Source: Klebsiella pneumoniae (lineage in GTDB: Bacteria > Pseudomonadota > Gammaproteobacteria > Pseudomonadales > Pseudohongiellaceae). From it: DNA of 64,000 bases. The first letter of the stretch is position 1. Each line of letters starts with the position of its first letter. Shown piece after piece: positions 1 through 8,526 of the stretch. A program made the position numbers and the translations under genes. The DNA lies in NCBI GenBank assembly GCA_945877175.1, contig CAMCRC010000002.1, positions 1-64,000 on the forward strand, read 5' to 3'. A model generated the notes under the pieces. It was not told the origin of the DNA. It was given only the letters and a program-made list of their open reading frames with translations, and made no database searches.

Positions 1-1437
1 ATGGGCAAACCAACTGGCTTCAAAGAATTCGATCGTCGTGCTGAACCCTATCGCGCTCCCGGGGCGCGCCTGCTCGACTACAAGGAAATCTACACGGCGC
101 ACGACGACAAGCACCTGAGCACTCAGGGCGCCCGCTGCATGGACTGCGGCGTGCCATTTTGTCAGTCCGATCACGGCTGCCCCGTCTACAACCTGATTCC
201 CGAGTGGAATGATCTGGTGTATCACGGCCGCTGGCGCGAGGCGCTGGACCGTCTGCACAAGACCAACAATTTCCCGGAATTCACCGGCCGCGTCTGCCCG
301 GCACCCTGCGAAGGCGCCTGTGTGCTCGGCATCAACGAGCCGGCGGTGACCATCAAGAACATCGAAAATGCCATCATCGACAAGGGCTTCGAGAACGGTT
401 GGGTACAACCCAATCCGCCTGCGTTCCGCACCGGCAGAAAAGTGGCCGTTGTCGGCTCCGGCCCTGCCGGACTCGCAGCCGCCGCCCAGCTGAACCAGGC
501 TGGCCATAGCGTCACGGTGTACGAGCGTGAAGACCGCATCGGCGGCCTGCTGATGTATGGCATTCCCAACATGAAGCTGGAGAAGGATGTCGTGGAGCGC
601 CGCGTCAACCTGCTCCGCGCGGAAGGCGTGGAATTCATCACCAATGCCGACATCGGCGGCAGCGGCCCCAATGCCATCGCTTCCGAAACACTGCTTGCCC
701 AGGTCGACGCTCTGTGTCTGGCCACCGGTGCCACCAAGGCCCGTGACCTGAACATCCCCGGCCGTGCCGGCGACGACATCTACATGGCCATGAAATTCCT
801 GACTGCCAACACGCGCAGCCTGCTGGATTCCGAGCTGCAGGACGGCAACTACATCAGCGCGAAGGGCAAGAACGTGATTGTGATCGGCGGCGGCGACACC
901 GGTACCGACTGCATCGCCACGTCCCTGCGTCACGGCTGCAAGTCACTGGTCAACTTCGAGATCATGGCGCGTCCACCAGCCACCCGGGCCGGTGACAATC
1001 CCTGGCCGCTGTGGCCGAAGATCTACCGCGAGGACTACGGACACACCGAAGCCCAGCACGTGTTTGGTGCCGACCCCCGCACCTACTCGATCTCCGGCAA
1101 GGAATTCGTGCGCGATGCGCATGGCAAGCTGCTAGGCATCAACACGGTGGAAGTGGACAGCAAGTTCCAGGAAGTGCCAGGCACGCTGAAGTTCTGGGAG
1201 GCCGATCTGATTCTGCTGTCCATGGGCTTCCTCGGGCCGGAAGACTACGTGGCAAAACCACTGGCGCTGGAACTGGACCCCCGTTCCAACTACAAGGCTG
1301 CCTACAAGTCTTTCGTCACCAGCAACCCGAAAGTGTTTGCGGCGGGCGACTGCCGTCGTGGTCAGTCCCTGGTGGTGCGTGCAATTGACGAAGGCCGCCT
1401 GGTGGCGGACGCGATCGACAAGTACCTCTCTGCCTGA
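1..1437 (+). CDS. gltD: Glutamate synthase (NADPH) small subunit
   Basis: This 478-residue protein is the electron-input subunit of glutamate synthase. It oxidises NADPH through FAD and passes electrons over iron-sulfur centres to the large subunit GltB, which makes glutamate from glutamine and 2-oxoglutarate. The N-terminal third has the expected cysteine clusters ([10 protein letters not shown], then [12 protein letters not shown]). A FAD-binding motif [13 protein letters not shown] lies near residue 150 and a second nucleotide-binding motif [11 protein letters not shown] near 295. The length is normal for the family. The ATG is the first base of the window, so the ribosome site and the likely upstream gltB cannot be seen. 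Related NADPH-dependent GltD-like subunits exist, but with this cysteine pattern gltD is the best call. Confidence 0.95.
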   Translation: MGKPTGFKEFDRRAEPYRAPGARLLDYKEIYTAHDDKHLSTQGARCMDCGVPFCQSDHGCPVYNLIPEWNDLVYHGRWREALDRLHKTNNFPEFTGRVCPAPCEGACVLGINEPAVTIKNIENAIIDKGFENGWVQPNPPAFRTGRKVAVVGSGPAGLAAAAQLNQAGHSVTVYEREDRIGGLLMYGIPNMKLEKDVVERRVNLLRAEGVEFITNADIGGSGPNAIASETLLAQVDALCLATGATKARDLNIPGRAGDDIYMAMKFLTANTRSLLDSELQDGNYISAKGKNVIVIGGGDTGTDCIATSLRHGCKSLVNFEIMARPPATRAGDNPWPLWPKIYREDYGHTEAQHVFGADPRTYSISGKEFVRDAHGKLLGINTVEVDSKFQEVPGTLKFWEADLILLSMGFLGPEDYVAKPLALELDPRSNYKAAYKSFVTSNPKVFAAGDCRRGQSLVVRAIDEGRLVADAIDKYLSA

Positions 1438-1446
1438 CAGTGGGCT

Positions 1447-1514
1447 GTAGGAGCGGGCTTGCTGTGATTGTGACTCTGACTGTGGGAGCCACAATCACAG
1501 GTACAGCCACAGTC
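1447..1514. repeat. REP-like fragment with two interlocking inverted repeats
   Basis: The gap after gltD starts with GTAGGAGCGGGCTTGC, half of the REP-like sequence seen elsewhere in the window. Two inverted repeats follow. CTGTGATTGTG (1462-1472) pairs with CACAATCACAG (1490-1500), and GACTGTGG (1478-1485) pairs with CCACAGTC (1507-1514). The second left arm lies in the loop of the first, so the stems are pseudoknotted or mutually exclusive. No U-tract follows, so it is not a classical terminator. Confidence 0.6.
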
Positions 1515-1545
1515 ATCACCGCTTTCGACCAGTTGGAACCGCCTC

Positions 1546-2499
1546 ATGCCGGAAAACGTTCTGGAACTGAACAGGGTCTGCAAGCGCTACGGCAGCTTCA
1601 CCGCCGTCAATGACATCAGTTTTGCCATTCCCGCCGGCAGCATCTACGGCTTTCTCGGTCCCAACGGGGCCGGCAAGACCACCACCCTCCGGATGATTCT
1701 CGATATCCTCAAGCCCGACACCGGCACCATCAGCATCCTTGGTCACACTTCGGCGCTGAACGTGCGGCAGCGCATCGGCTATCTGCCTGAGGAAAAAGGC
1801 CTCTACAAGAAGATGAAGGTGTGGGCCATCATCAGCTACTTTGCCACGCTCAAGGGCATGGAGAAGAATGCGGCCCGTCTGCGTGCCTTCGAGCTGCTGG
1901 AGCAGTACGGACTCAAGGATTACGCCGACGCCAAGGTGGAATCGCTCTCCAAGGGCATGGGCCAGAAGGTGCAGGTACTCTCCGCCGTGGCCCACCGGCC
2001 CGAGCTGGTCATTCTCGACGAGCCCTTCTCGGGCCTCGACCCGGTGAATCAGGAAGTGCTGGAGCAACTGATCCGCGACATGGCCAGCGCCGGCCAGACG
2101 GTGATTTTTTCCACCCACATCATGCAACACGCCGAGCGTCTGTGTGATCGCATGCTGTTGATCGCCAAAGGACGCAAGATCTTCGATGGCACGCTCGACG
2201 ACGTGCACGCCATCATTCCCCGGCGCGTCATACTGGAATGCGCAGGCGACATCACCTCACTGCTGACCAGCCCCGGGGTGATCGGCGCCGTTGAACGCCC
2301 CCACGCAGAACACGCCCGCGCTGAAGGCACACGACTGTGGGTAATCCAGATCGAGGAACACACCAATCCACAGGTGCTGCTGCAGCGCTGTTTCGAGCAG
2401 GGCATCGCACTGACCCGTTTCGACTACACCCAGCCCAGTCTGCACGACGTGTTCGTGCATCTGGTGGGCAGCGATGCCCGGGAGCACGTGCTGCGATGA
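1546..2499 (+). CDS. ABC transporter ATP-binding protein, NatA-like
   Basis: This 317-residue cytoplasmic ATPase should power the permease encoded just downstream. It has Walker A GPNGAGKTT at residues 38-46, an ABC signature LSKGMGQK near 134 and Walker B LVILDEPFSGLDP near 155-167. A C-terminal extension of about 90 residues is of the kind found on ATPases of ABC-2 exporters such as NatA. Its stop overlaps the next start as ATGA, so the two are translationally coupled. The substrate cannot be read from the sequence; NatAB exports sodium, but close relatives move other compounds. Confidence 0.9.
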   Translation: MPENVLELNRVCKRYGSFTAVNDISFAIPAGSIYGFLGPNGAGKTTTLRMILDILKPDTGTISILGHTSALNVRQRIGYLPEEKGLYKKMKVWAIISYFATLKGMEKNAARLRAFELLEQYGLKDYADAKVESLSKGMGQKVQVLSAVAHRPELVILDEPFSGLDPVNQEVLEQLIRDMASAGQTVIFSTHIMQHAERLCDRMLLIAKGRKIFDGTLDDVHAIIPRRVILECAGDITSLLTSPGVIGAVERPHAEHARAEGTRLWVIQIEEHTNPQVLLQRCFEQGIALTRFDYTQPSLHDVFVHLVGSDAREHVLR

Positions 2500-4079
2500 G
2501 AATGATCCTGCTGATCGCCGTGCGCGAATATGCCGAGAACGTAAAGACCAAAGGCTTCTGGGCCGGCATCCTGCTCTTCCCCATCATCCTCATGGCCGTG
2601 TTCTTCTTTCAGACCCTCCTCTCGCAGTCCACGCCCACCCGGCACTACCTGCTGATCGACCAGTCAGGCCTGTATGCCGAAGCTGTCGAGGCCGGCATCC
2701 GCCAGGAACAGCAGCGGCGCATCTTTCAGGAATTCGTGAATTACGTGGTGGAGAACCGCCGCGAAGCGAACCCGGAGCAGACGCCTGCCGGCGCCAACGC
2801 ACAGATCGAGCAGATGCTGGATGATGCCGGCACCGACGAAGTGGCTGCTCTGGATGCCTGGCTGGAGAACGGCGGACTGGAATTTGCGCTGACGCTGGCA
2901 ACGCCGTATCTGCGCGAGAACGCGCCGCCCTTTGCAGCACCCCGCGAACAGTTCGTCCCCGCACCACTGCCCGAAGGCATCGACCCGCAGGCAAGCCCGG
3001 CCACGATTGTGGAACAGCTGCGACCATGGCTCAGCGGTGAGCGCCTGGTCGAGGTCAATGGCGAACGCAGTCCGCTGTTCGCGCTGATTCTGATACCTGC
3101 CGAGGTGAACAGCACCATTCAACGGCCCGGGGTCACGCCTCCCGGCGCCATACTCAGTGCCAGCGGCATGCAGTACTGGGCGCGCAATCTCACCGACACC
3201 CGACTGTCGGCGGCCATTGAGCGCAGTATCAATACCACCATCCGCGCCAACGAGTTCACGGCGCGCAATGTGGATGTGCAGGTGGTGCGTGAAGTACAGC
3301 GCACCCGTCTGCCCATGAGCCGGCTCGACCCGAGCAAGGCCGAAGGCGAAGAGGCCGTGAGCGTGGCAGACACCTTCCGGCAGTGGGCGCCCGTCGGCTT
3401 TGTGTACCTGATGTTCATCTCGCTGATGCAGAGCGTGCAGTACCTGCTGAGCAACACCATCGAAGAGAAGTCCAACCGCATCATCGAAGTGCTGCTGGCC
3501 TCGGTCACGCCCCTCGAGTTGATGATGGGCAAGCTGTTCGGCATCGGCCTGTCCGGCATCACCACCATCGCGGCATGGCTGGGCACTTTCTTCCTGTTCA
3601 TCGCGTTCTATCCTGGCGCGCAAACCGAGCTGCTTGGGCAGTTCTTCCAGGTTCTGCTCTCCTCCGATCTGATTCCCTGGTTCGTGTTCTATTTCCTGGC
3701 CGGGTATGCGCTGTATGCGGGCATCTTCCTGGCCATCGGCAGCCTGTGCAACACGCTCAAGGAAGCCCAGAGCCTGATGATGCCGATGATGATGGTGCTG
3801 ATCGTGCCGCTGGTGACCATGACCTTCATCGCCCAGGACCCCAACGGCCCGGTGGCACGCATCATGTCCTGGATACCCCTGTTCACGCCCTTCACCATGA
3901 TGAACCGGGCCGCGGCTGAGCCGCCGCTGCTGGATGTCATCGGCACCACTGTCGTGCTGCTGCTGTCCATCGCGCTGGTGCTGTGGCTGTCGGGGAAAAT
4001 CTTCCGGCAGGGTGTGCTGCGCACTGGACAGCCACCTCGAATAGTCGAGATCATCCGCATGTTGCGGCACAAGCACTGA
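2496..4079 (+). CDS. ABC-2 family permease, NatB-like
   Basis: This 527-residue inner-membrane protein is the permease partner of the preceding ATPase. I chose ATG 2496 rather than the ORF-track start at 2337: it gives an ATGA overlap with the ATPase stop, and the sequence upstream in this frame reads as out-of-frame translation. One N-terminal membrane helix (about 25-45) is followed by a large extracytoplasmic region of about 260 residues, then a cluster of C-terminal helices (VYLMFISLMQSVQYLL onward), which is the layout of NatB/YhaP-type permeases. EEKSNRIIEVLLASVTP is a typical family motif. The transported substrate is unknown. Confidence 0.88.
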   Translation: MRMILLIAVREYAENVKTKGFWAGILLFPIILMAVFFFQTLLSQSTPTRHYLLIDQSGLYAEAVEAGIRQEQQRRIFQEFVNYVVENRREANPEQTPAGANAQIEQMLDDAGTDEVAALDAWLENGGLEFALTLATPYLRENAPPFAAPREQFVPAPLPEGIDPQASPATIVEQLRPWLSGERLVEVNGERSPLFALILIPAEVNSTIQRPGVTPPGAILSASGMQYWARNLTDTRLSAAIERSINTTIRANEFTARNVDVQVVREVQRTRLPMSRLDPSKAEGEEAVSVADTFRQWAPVGFVYLMFISLMQSVQYLLSNTIEEKSNRIIEVLLASVTPLELMMGKLFGIGLSGITTIAAWLGTFFLFIAFYPGAQTELLGQFFQVLLSSDLIPWFVFYFLAGYALYAGIFLAIGSLCNTLKEAQSLMMPMMMVLIVPLVTMTFIAQDPNGPVARIMSWIPLFTPFTMMNRAAAEPPLLDVIGTTVVLLLSIALVLWLSGKIFRQGVLRTGQPPRIVEIIRMLRHKH

Positions 4080-4118
4080 GCGCACCTGCCGTTCCCTTTT
4101 CTCTCTGGAGATTCCGCC

Positions 4119-5174
4119 ATGCGTGACCTGCTCGAACGACGGACTTTCCTGATCCTTCTGGGCGTCATCACGCTGCTGTTTGCCCTGGTGCTGCGACCGT
4201 TCTGGAGCGCCATCTTCTGGGCCATCGTCGTCACCGTGCTGTTTGCGCCGATGCAGACCAGCATGCTGCGCAGACTCCAGGGCCACCGCACGCTGGCAGC
4301 CCTGATCACGCTTCTGACCCTGTCAGTCATCGTGATCATCCCGGTACTGGCGCTGTTTTCAGCCTTCATCCAGCAGGGCGCCAGCTTCTACAGTCTGATC
4401 GAATCGCGGGAGGTCGAGCCGGCGCAGTTCATCGACCAGATCGTTTCTGCCATTCCATTCCTGCCGGGCCTCATGGATCAGCTGGGGGTCGATACCGAGA
4501 GCATTCGCGCTTACCTGGCCAGTTCCGCCACCGGTATCAGTGAGATCATTGCGCAGCAGGCTCTGGCCATTGGCCGGAATACCGTCAACTTCACACTCCA
4601 TCTGGCCATGATGCTGTATCTGACGTTTTTCCTGTTGCGCGACGGTGACCGCCTGGTGGCACTGCTGACTGCTGCCGTGCCGCTGAGCGTGAACCGCAAG
4701 CAGCTGCTGTTTCACAAGTTTGTGGAAGTGACGCGGGCCACGGTGAAGGGCAATCTGCTGGTGGCCATCGTGCAGGGCGCGCTGGGGGGGTTCATTTTCT
4801 GGATGCTGGACATCCCCGCACCGATCCTGTGGGCAGTAGTCATGGCGTTCCTGTCAATGATTCCCGCAGTTGGCTCGACACTGGTATGGGCCCCGGTGGC
4901 GCTCTATCTCTACGCCACTGGGGCCACTATTGAAGCGTCCATCCTCGTGGCCTATGGCGCGATCATCATCGGCCTGGCCGACAACGTGCTGCGCCCCATC
5001 CTGGTGGGGCGCGACACCAAGCTGCCGGACTATATCGTGCTGTTCTCCACCATGGGCGGCATTGCCCTGCTGGGCATCAACGGATTCGTGATCGGGCCTC
5101 TGATCGCTGCCGTATTCCTGGCATTCTGGAACATCTTCATTTCCGACAACAAACCAGCGGTGCCTGGCAGATGA
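4119..5174 (+). CDS. AI-2E family transporter (PerM/YdiK-like)
   Basis: This 351-residue polytopic membrane protein belongs to the AI-2E/PerM family, whose members export small molecules or exchange ions. Hydrophobic segments lie at about 10-60, then 150-180 and a C-terminal set after 210. The family-typical region PAPILWAVVMAFLSMIPAVGSTLVWAP is followed by DNVLRPILVG near residue 290. The gap to the upstream permease is 39 bases and contains CTCTGGAG upstream of the ATG, so it may be co-transcribed with the exporter. The substrate cannot be inferred; the autoinducer name of the family should not be taken literally. Confidence 0.88.
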   Translation: MRDLLERRTFLILLGVITLLFALVLRPFWSAIFWAIVVTVLFAPMQTSMLRRLQGHRTLAALITLLTLSVIVIIPVLALFSAFIQQGASFYSLIESREVEPAQFIDQIVSAIPFLPGLMDQLGVDTESIRAYLASSATGISEIIAQQALAIGRNTVNFTLHLAMMLYLTFFLLRDGDRLVALLTAAVPLSVNRKQLLFHKFVEVTRATVKGNLLVAIVQGALGGFIFWMLDIPAPILWAVVMAFLSMIPAVGSTLVWAPVALYLYATGATIEASILVAYGAIIIGLADNVLRPILVGRDTKLPDYIVLFSTMGGIALLGINGFVIGPLIAAVFLAFWNIFISDNKPAVPGR

Positions 5175-5207
5175 CTCAGCGCGTGCCTTTGGCACTGCTC
5201 GCGCAGC

Positions 5208-5516
5208 TCATGGCGTGAACCAGAACTCCACTTCATCGGTGGCCACGTCGAAGCGTGCCGCGTGTTCCACATGGGCTGCCACGTGGTACCAGTCGCCCAC
5301 GCCATGGCGCGTGGTCATGCCGTTCTGCGTGAGGATGAGTTCACCGCGGGTAATGACGCCATAATTGTCGGTGTCGTGGGTGTGCGCAGGGATGCTCGTG
5401 TCTGCTGCATAGGAGGCAAACAGGACATCCGCCCCCTTGGCCTCAAGCTTGTAGGCATCGAAACGGCCGTCAAAGAGAGGCAGCTGGCGGATGCGGTCGG
5501 GGTACTGGCCGGACAT
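5208..5516 (-). CDS. Small cupin-domain protein
   Basis: This 102-residue protein is essentially one cupin barrel. The metal-binding motif appears as PAHTHDTDNYGVITRGELIL (histidines at the expected places, then Glu), and the second half is GDWYHVAAHVEHAAR. Such single-domain cupins bind a metal and act as small enzymes or sensors, so function is open. Its ATG shares one base with the TAA of the upstream M20 peptidase gene (TAATG), indicating translational coupling. The pair may therefore act on related compounds, which is inference. Confidence 0.8.
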   Translation of the reverse strand: MSGQYPDRIRQLPLFDGRFDAYKLEAKGADVLFASYAADTSIPAHTHDTDNYGVITRGELILTQNGMTTRHGVGDWYHVAAHVEHAARFDVATDEVEFWFTP

Positions 5517-6931
5517 TACTGCGGCGTCCCCGCGATCTCCTCCACCACCTTGTAGAAAGTCTGCACGAAGCGGTACAGCTCCGCCTCGATGATGCGTTCC
5601 TGATCGCTGTGGGAACCAAAGCCCAGCGGCCCGTCTTCCGCATCAATGCCCGGCCCCACGCCATAGCACTGAATGCCACGGGCGCGCAGATAAGCCATGT
5701 CGGTGGCCCCGGTGCTCAATACGGGCAACACGGGAGCGCCGTAGCTTTCGCCAAATACCGACTCTATGACGCGATAGAGATCGGTGTCCAGCGACGTCGA
5801 GGCGCCGGGGCGCTGGTTGCGCGACCCCCAGTCCACATTCACGGCCGGGTCATTGATCACCTCACGCACCATTTCCAGGAAGGCCGGTGCGTCTTCGTCG
5901 GGCAGCAGGCGCACGTCCAGCGTGGCGGTGGCTTCCGACGGAATCACGTTGGAGCGATAGCCACCGTCGACAATGTTCGGCGAGATTGTGCTGAACAGCA
6001 CGGCCGCGTTGCGGGGCTCGTACTGCTTCAGATAGTTCACGGCCTCCTGGCCTTCGGCGGAATACGGACTCAGCACCGCGTTGTAGCGGGCAGAGGCTTC
6101 CGGTTCGGAGATAGCGGCCAGGCGCGAGAAGTAGGACGTGGTGGTGTCGCTCAGACGAATGGGCGGCTGCCAGTCGGCAATGGTGGCTACCGCACGGGAG
6201 AGCGCCACGATGGCATTGGATTGCAGCGGCACCGAGCCATGTCCGGCCACGCCATTGCTGGTCAGCTGAATGCCGCGTGGCAATTTCTCGACCGTCTGCA
6301 CCGAGGTGTGGAATGCCGCCCCATTCTGGCGCACCACGCTGCCGCCTTCGGCCAGACAATACTCGGCGTCGATGGCGGGGAAATGTTCGTTCACGATGAA
6401 CTGAATGCCGATCTGCGTGGCACCCTCTTCGCCGGATTCCGCCAGCAGAATCACGTCGCGGTCCAGCGCCACGCCCTGACGATGCAGCAGGATCAGCGTC
6501 ATGAGCGACGCCACCAGATTGTCCTTGTCGTCCAGCGTGCCGCGCCCGTAGATCCAGCCGCTGTCTCTCTCGGCACTGTGGGGCGGGAAGGTCCATTTGC
6601 TGGCGTCCACGTTCACCGTGTCCTGGTGCGCCATCAGCAGCAGCGGGCGCTTGCTGCCGTTGCCATTCAGGCGGGCCACGATGTTGGGCCGGTCTTTCTC
6701 GAGGGAAAACACCTCGTAGGCGATGCCTTCGGCGTCCAGAACGCCGGTGATGTAGCGCGTGAGGTCTACTTCGCGACCGGGTGGATCAGCGGTGTCGATG
6801 CGCACCATGGCCTGAAAGTGTTGCAGGGTTTCGGCATCCAGTGCCGTCCAGTCCAGGTCCTGCGCGAACAGGGGTGAGGCACTCAGGCACAGCATGGCAG
6901 CGACAAGCGGCTTGCGGGAAAGACGGATCAC
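5516..6931 (-). CDS. Exported M20 family metallopeptidase
   Basis: This 471-residue zinc-dependent hydrolase belongs to the M20 (carboxypeptidase G2/ArgE) family and cleaves an amide or peptide bond. The ORF track starts it upstream at 7192, inside the repeat island. GTG 6931 is preferred: it is preceded by GGGAG and gives a signal peptide (VIRLSRKPLVAAMLCLSASPLFAQ), so the enzyme is periplasmic. Metal and catalytic residues are visible in LLLMAHQDTVNVD, GRGTLDDKDN and LAESGEEG. The C-terminal GATDMAYLRARGI and the metal-ligand-like GFGSHSDQERI complete the fold. A cupin gene is coupled downstream. The substrate is unknown. Confidence 0.88.
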   Translation of the reverse strand: MIRLSRKPLVAAMLCLSASPLFAQDLDWTALDAETLQHFQAMVRIDTADPPGREVDLTRYITGVLDAEGIAYEVFSLEKDRPNIVARLNGNGSKRPLLLMAHQDTVNVDASKWTFPPHSAERDSGWIYGRGTLDDKDNLVASLMTLILLHRQGVALDRDVILLAESGEEGATQIGIQFIVNEHFPAIDAEYCLAEGGSVVRQNGAAFHTSVQTVEKLPRGIQLTSNGVAGHGSVPLQSNAIVALSRAVATIADWQPPIRLSDTTTSYFSRLAAISEPEASARYNAVLSPYSAEGQEAVNYLKQYEPRNAAVLFSTISPNIVDGGYRSNVIPSEATATLDVRLLPDEDAPAFLEMVREVINDPAVNVDWGSRNQRPGASTSLDTDLYRVIESVFGESYGAPVLPVLSTGATDMAYLRARGIQCYGVGPGIDAEDGPLGFGSHSDQERIIEAELYRFVQTFYKVVEEIAGTPQ

Positions 6932-7080
6932 AATGGGACTCCCAGAGATTCTTGTGGTGATTGGGCGGGCGCCAGATGGCCTGATTAGTCTGCAACGGGC
7001 AGGCAAAGTCAAGCAGGGCGCGGCTGTGGCTGCAATCCTCATGCAAGGAGGGGGCCACGGTGTGAAGGAACCGACCGGTG

Positions 7081-7125
7081 TGGGAGCGGGCCTTGCCTGT
7101 GGGAGCGAGCCCTGCTCGCGAACAG
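7081..7125 (+). repeat. REP-like sequences, left outer arm of the 7.1-7.66 kb repeat island
   Basis: Two tandem REP-like units, TGGGAGCGGGCC and GTGGGAGCGAGCCCTGCTCGCGAACAG, resemble extragenic palindromes of pseudomonads. The second unit (7095-7125) is matched in inverted orientation at 7631-7660, so the pair brackets elements A and B. The sequence from 6932 to 7080 between the peptidase start and this unit shows no gene or structure that I recognise. Confidence 0.75.
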
Positions 7126-7146
7126 TCAGGGCAATTGCGGGGACCT

Positions 7147-7295
7147 GCCCGGCCCTGGGGAGCACCCGACTCGTTCTGCGGCTGACCCGCACACGTCCCG
7201 TGTGCCCTCGCTTCCCCAGGAGCCTCGGTCTCCTGGCTCACTCGGTGCGGGTCTTTTATGCCGCTGAACGAGTCGGGCACTCCCCAGGGCCGGGC
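7147..7295 (-). repeat. Structured repeat element, copy A (inverted relative to copy B)
   Basis: About 149 bases form a long imperfect hairpin. The outer arms GCCCGGCCCTGGGGAG and CTCCCCAGGGCCGGGC (ending 7295) flank a conserved core. Read on the minus strand, the core begins GTTCAGCGGCATAAAAG and ends GGTCAGCCGCAGAAC. Inside are the helices GACCCGCAC/GTGCGGGTC, CCAGGAG/CTCCTGG and GCACACG/CGTGTGC. Copy B has the same core but different arm and helix sequences that still pair. ORFs called here are translations of the repeat and look non-coding. It may be a non-autonomous mobile element or a structured RNA. Confidence 0.75.
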
Positions 7296-7470
7296 GTTGT
7301 GCCACGCGACAGGCCTGGCAGTTTCGGTCTGCGCGCTTCGGCAAAGTTCTGGTTCCACCACAACGTTTGAAGAGGCGGAGGACGCGTCGCGACAGCGCCT
7401 GTTTTGCCGTCGCGTGACTCGCCTAGCGCTGCTTGAAGGAGACAGAGGCCAGTCGGCTGGCACAGGGCGA

Positions 7471-7613
7471 GGTGTCGGGAGGGGGCAGGGCCGTTCAGCG
7501 GCATAAAAGGCCAGCGCCGAGCGAGGAAAAATGACCTTGGGCATTTTTCGGAGAGAGGGAAGCCTGGAGGGCCGCAGGTCAGCCGCAGAACGGCCCTGCG
7601 CCCGCCCGACACC
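7471..7613 (+). repeat. Structured repeat element, copy B
   Basis: About 143 bases form a second long hairpin. The outer arms are GGTGTCGGG and CCCGACACC, extended by GGCAGGGCC and GGCCCTGCG. The core begins GTTCAGCGGCATAAAAGG and ends GGTCAGCCGCAGAAC, identical to copy A at almost every base. An internal hairpin GAAAAATG/CATTTTTC occupies the place where copy A has CCAGGAG/CTCCTGG. The sequence between the copies (7296-7470) has no convincing gene. It includes a short hairpin GCGAC/GTCGC near 7390-7415 and may be part of the same composite element. Confidence 0.75.
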
Positions 7614-7630
7614 GGGATAGTACAGTGGGT

Positions 7631-7660
7631 TGTTCGCGAGCAGGGCCCGCTCCCACAGGC
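7631..7660 (-). repeat. REP-like sequence, right outer arm of the repeat island
   Basis: TGTTCGCGAGCAGGGCCCGCTCCCACAGGC is, apart from one base in the middle, the reverse complement of 7095-7125. It therefore closes a roughly 565-base nested inverted structure around copies A and B. It lies just downstream of the response-regulator stop, which is on the opposite strand. Confidence 0.75.
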
Positions 7661-7685
7661 TAGGTTCACTCCAACAAAGTGACTG

Positions 7686-8375
7686 TCAGGACACATCCGG
7701 CGACACAATCCCCCGCCGCGACGCCTCCAGTGCCGCCTCTGCGCGGCTGGAGATATTCAGTTTGCTGTAGATCTGCTTCACATAGCCCGAGGCCGTGTTG
7801 CGCGTGATGTTCAGGAATTCCGCCACCTTGGCCGTGGTGTAGCCCTTGGCGATCAGGCCCAGCACGTCGCGCTCGCGAGCCGTCAGGCGGGTGGCATCGC
7901 GGTCTTCGCGGGGGCCAAAGAATCCCAGCAGGCGCCGGGCAATGGCGGGCGAGAGCGGCGGCTGGCCCTCGGCGATGCGCTGCAGCATGCCGGTCAGGTC
8001 CTCGCGGCTCTGATCCTTCAGCAGATAGCCCGACGCACCGGCGCCCAGCGCGGCAAACAGATGGGTGTCATCGTCAAAGACACTGGTCACCACCGACAGC
8101 ACATCGGGGTGCTGGCGGTTGAGCTCGTCGATCAGGTCGATGCCCGAGCCATCGGGCAGGCCGATGTCGATCAGCGCCACCTGCGGCAGCCGGCTGCTCA
8201 GGCGCGAGCGCGCGTCGGCCAGGCTGGCAGCGGTGTCGATCTGAATGCCGGGAAAGGCTTCGCCCATAGCGGCGATCAGCCAGTCCCGCGCGTCGGGCAG
8301 GTCTTCCACGATAAGTCCGTAGTGCACGGCAAGCCTCTGGGTCTTCTCGAGACCGGTTTTGTCTGATGGGAACAC
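7686..8375 (-). CDS. Orphan NarL/FixJ-type response regulator
   Basis: This 229-residue cytoplasmic protein combines an N-terminal receiver domain with a C-terminal LuxR-type helix-turn-helix. The receiver has the acidic pair VED (residues 23-25), the probable phospho-acceptor Asp70 in ALIDIGLPDGSG and the conserved Lys120 in YLLKD. The DNA-binding part is LTARERDVLGLIAKGYTTAKVAEFLNITRNTASGYVKQIYSKL, starting near 163. No histidine kinase gene is adjacent, so the partner is elsewhere. It is divergent from a secreted SGNH hydrolase gene, and a short palindrome lies in the shared upstream region. Confidence 0.88.
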   Translation of the reverse strand: MFPSDKTGLEKTQRLAVHYGLIVEDLPDARDWLIAAMGEAFPGIQIDTAASLADARSRLSSRLPQVALIDIGLPDGSGIDLIDELNRQHPDVLSVVTSVFDDDTHLFAALGAGASGYLLKDQSREDLTGMLQRIAEGQPPLSPAIARRLLGFFGPREDRDATRLTARERDVLGLIAKGYTTAKVAEFLNITRNTASGYVKQIYSKLNISSRAEAALEASRRGIVSPDVS

Positions 8376-8405
8376 AGGCTATCTCCTCGTCGTGGTGCTC
8401 ACTAC

Positions 8406-8419
8406 CCCCAGAACTGGGG
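8406..8419. promoter_or_regulatory. Palindrome in a divergent promoter region, candidate operator
   Basis: CCCCAGAACTGGGG is a perfect 6-2-6 inverted repeat between the divergent response-regulator and SGNH hydrolase genes. Dimeric LuxR-type regulators bind short inverted repeats, so this may be an autoregulatory site. That is inference from position and symmetry only. Confidence 0.35.
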
Positions 8420-8526
8420 TGCAAAGAATGCTCGCGGCCACGCTGGCAAGTGGCGGGCGCTGCGGCTAGAGTAGCGCACGGGCGTCAATGCTGACGACGA
8501 CAATGACAAGAAAAGGGGAATTCACC

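Noticed and set aside
2664-4286. 540-residue minus-strand ORF over the permease
   Set aside because: Biased, low-complexity composition opposite a clear ABC-2 permease with membrane helices; a shadow.
6786-7708. Overlapping ORFs on both strands in the repeat island
   Set aside because: They are translations of palindromic repeats (similar peptides such as FYAAER appear in several frames), not protein genes.
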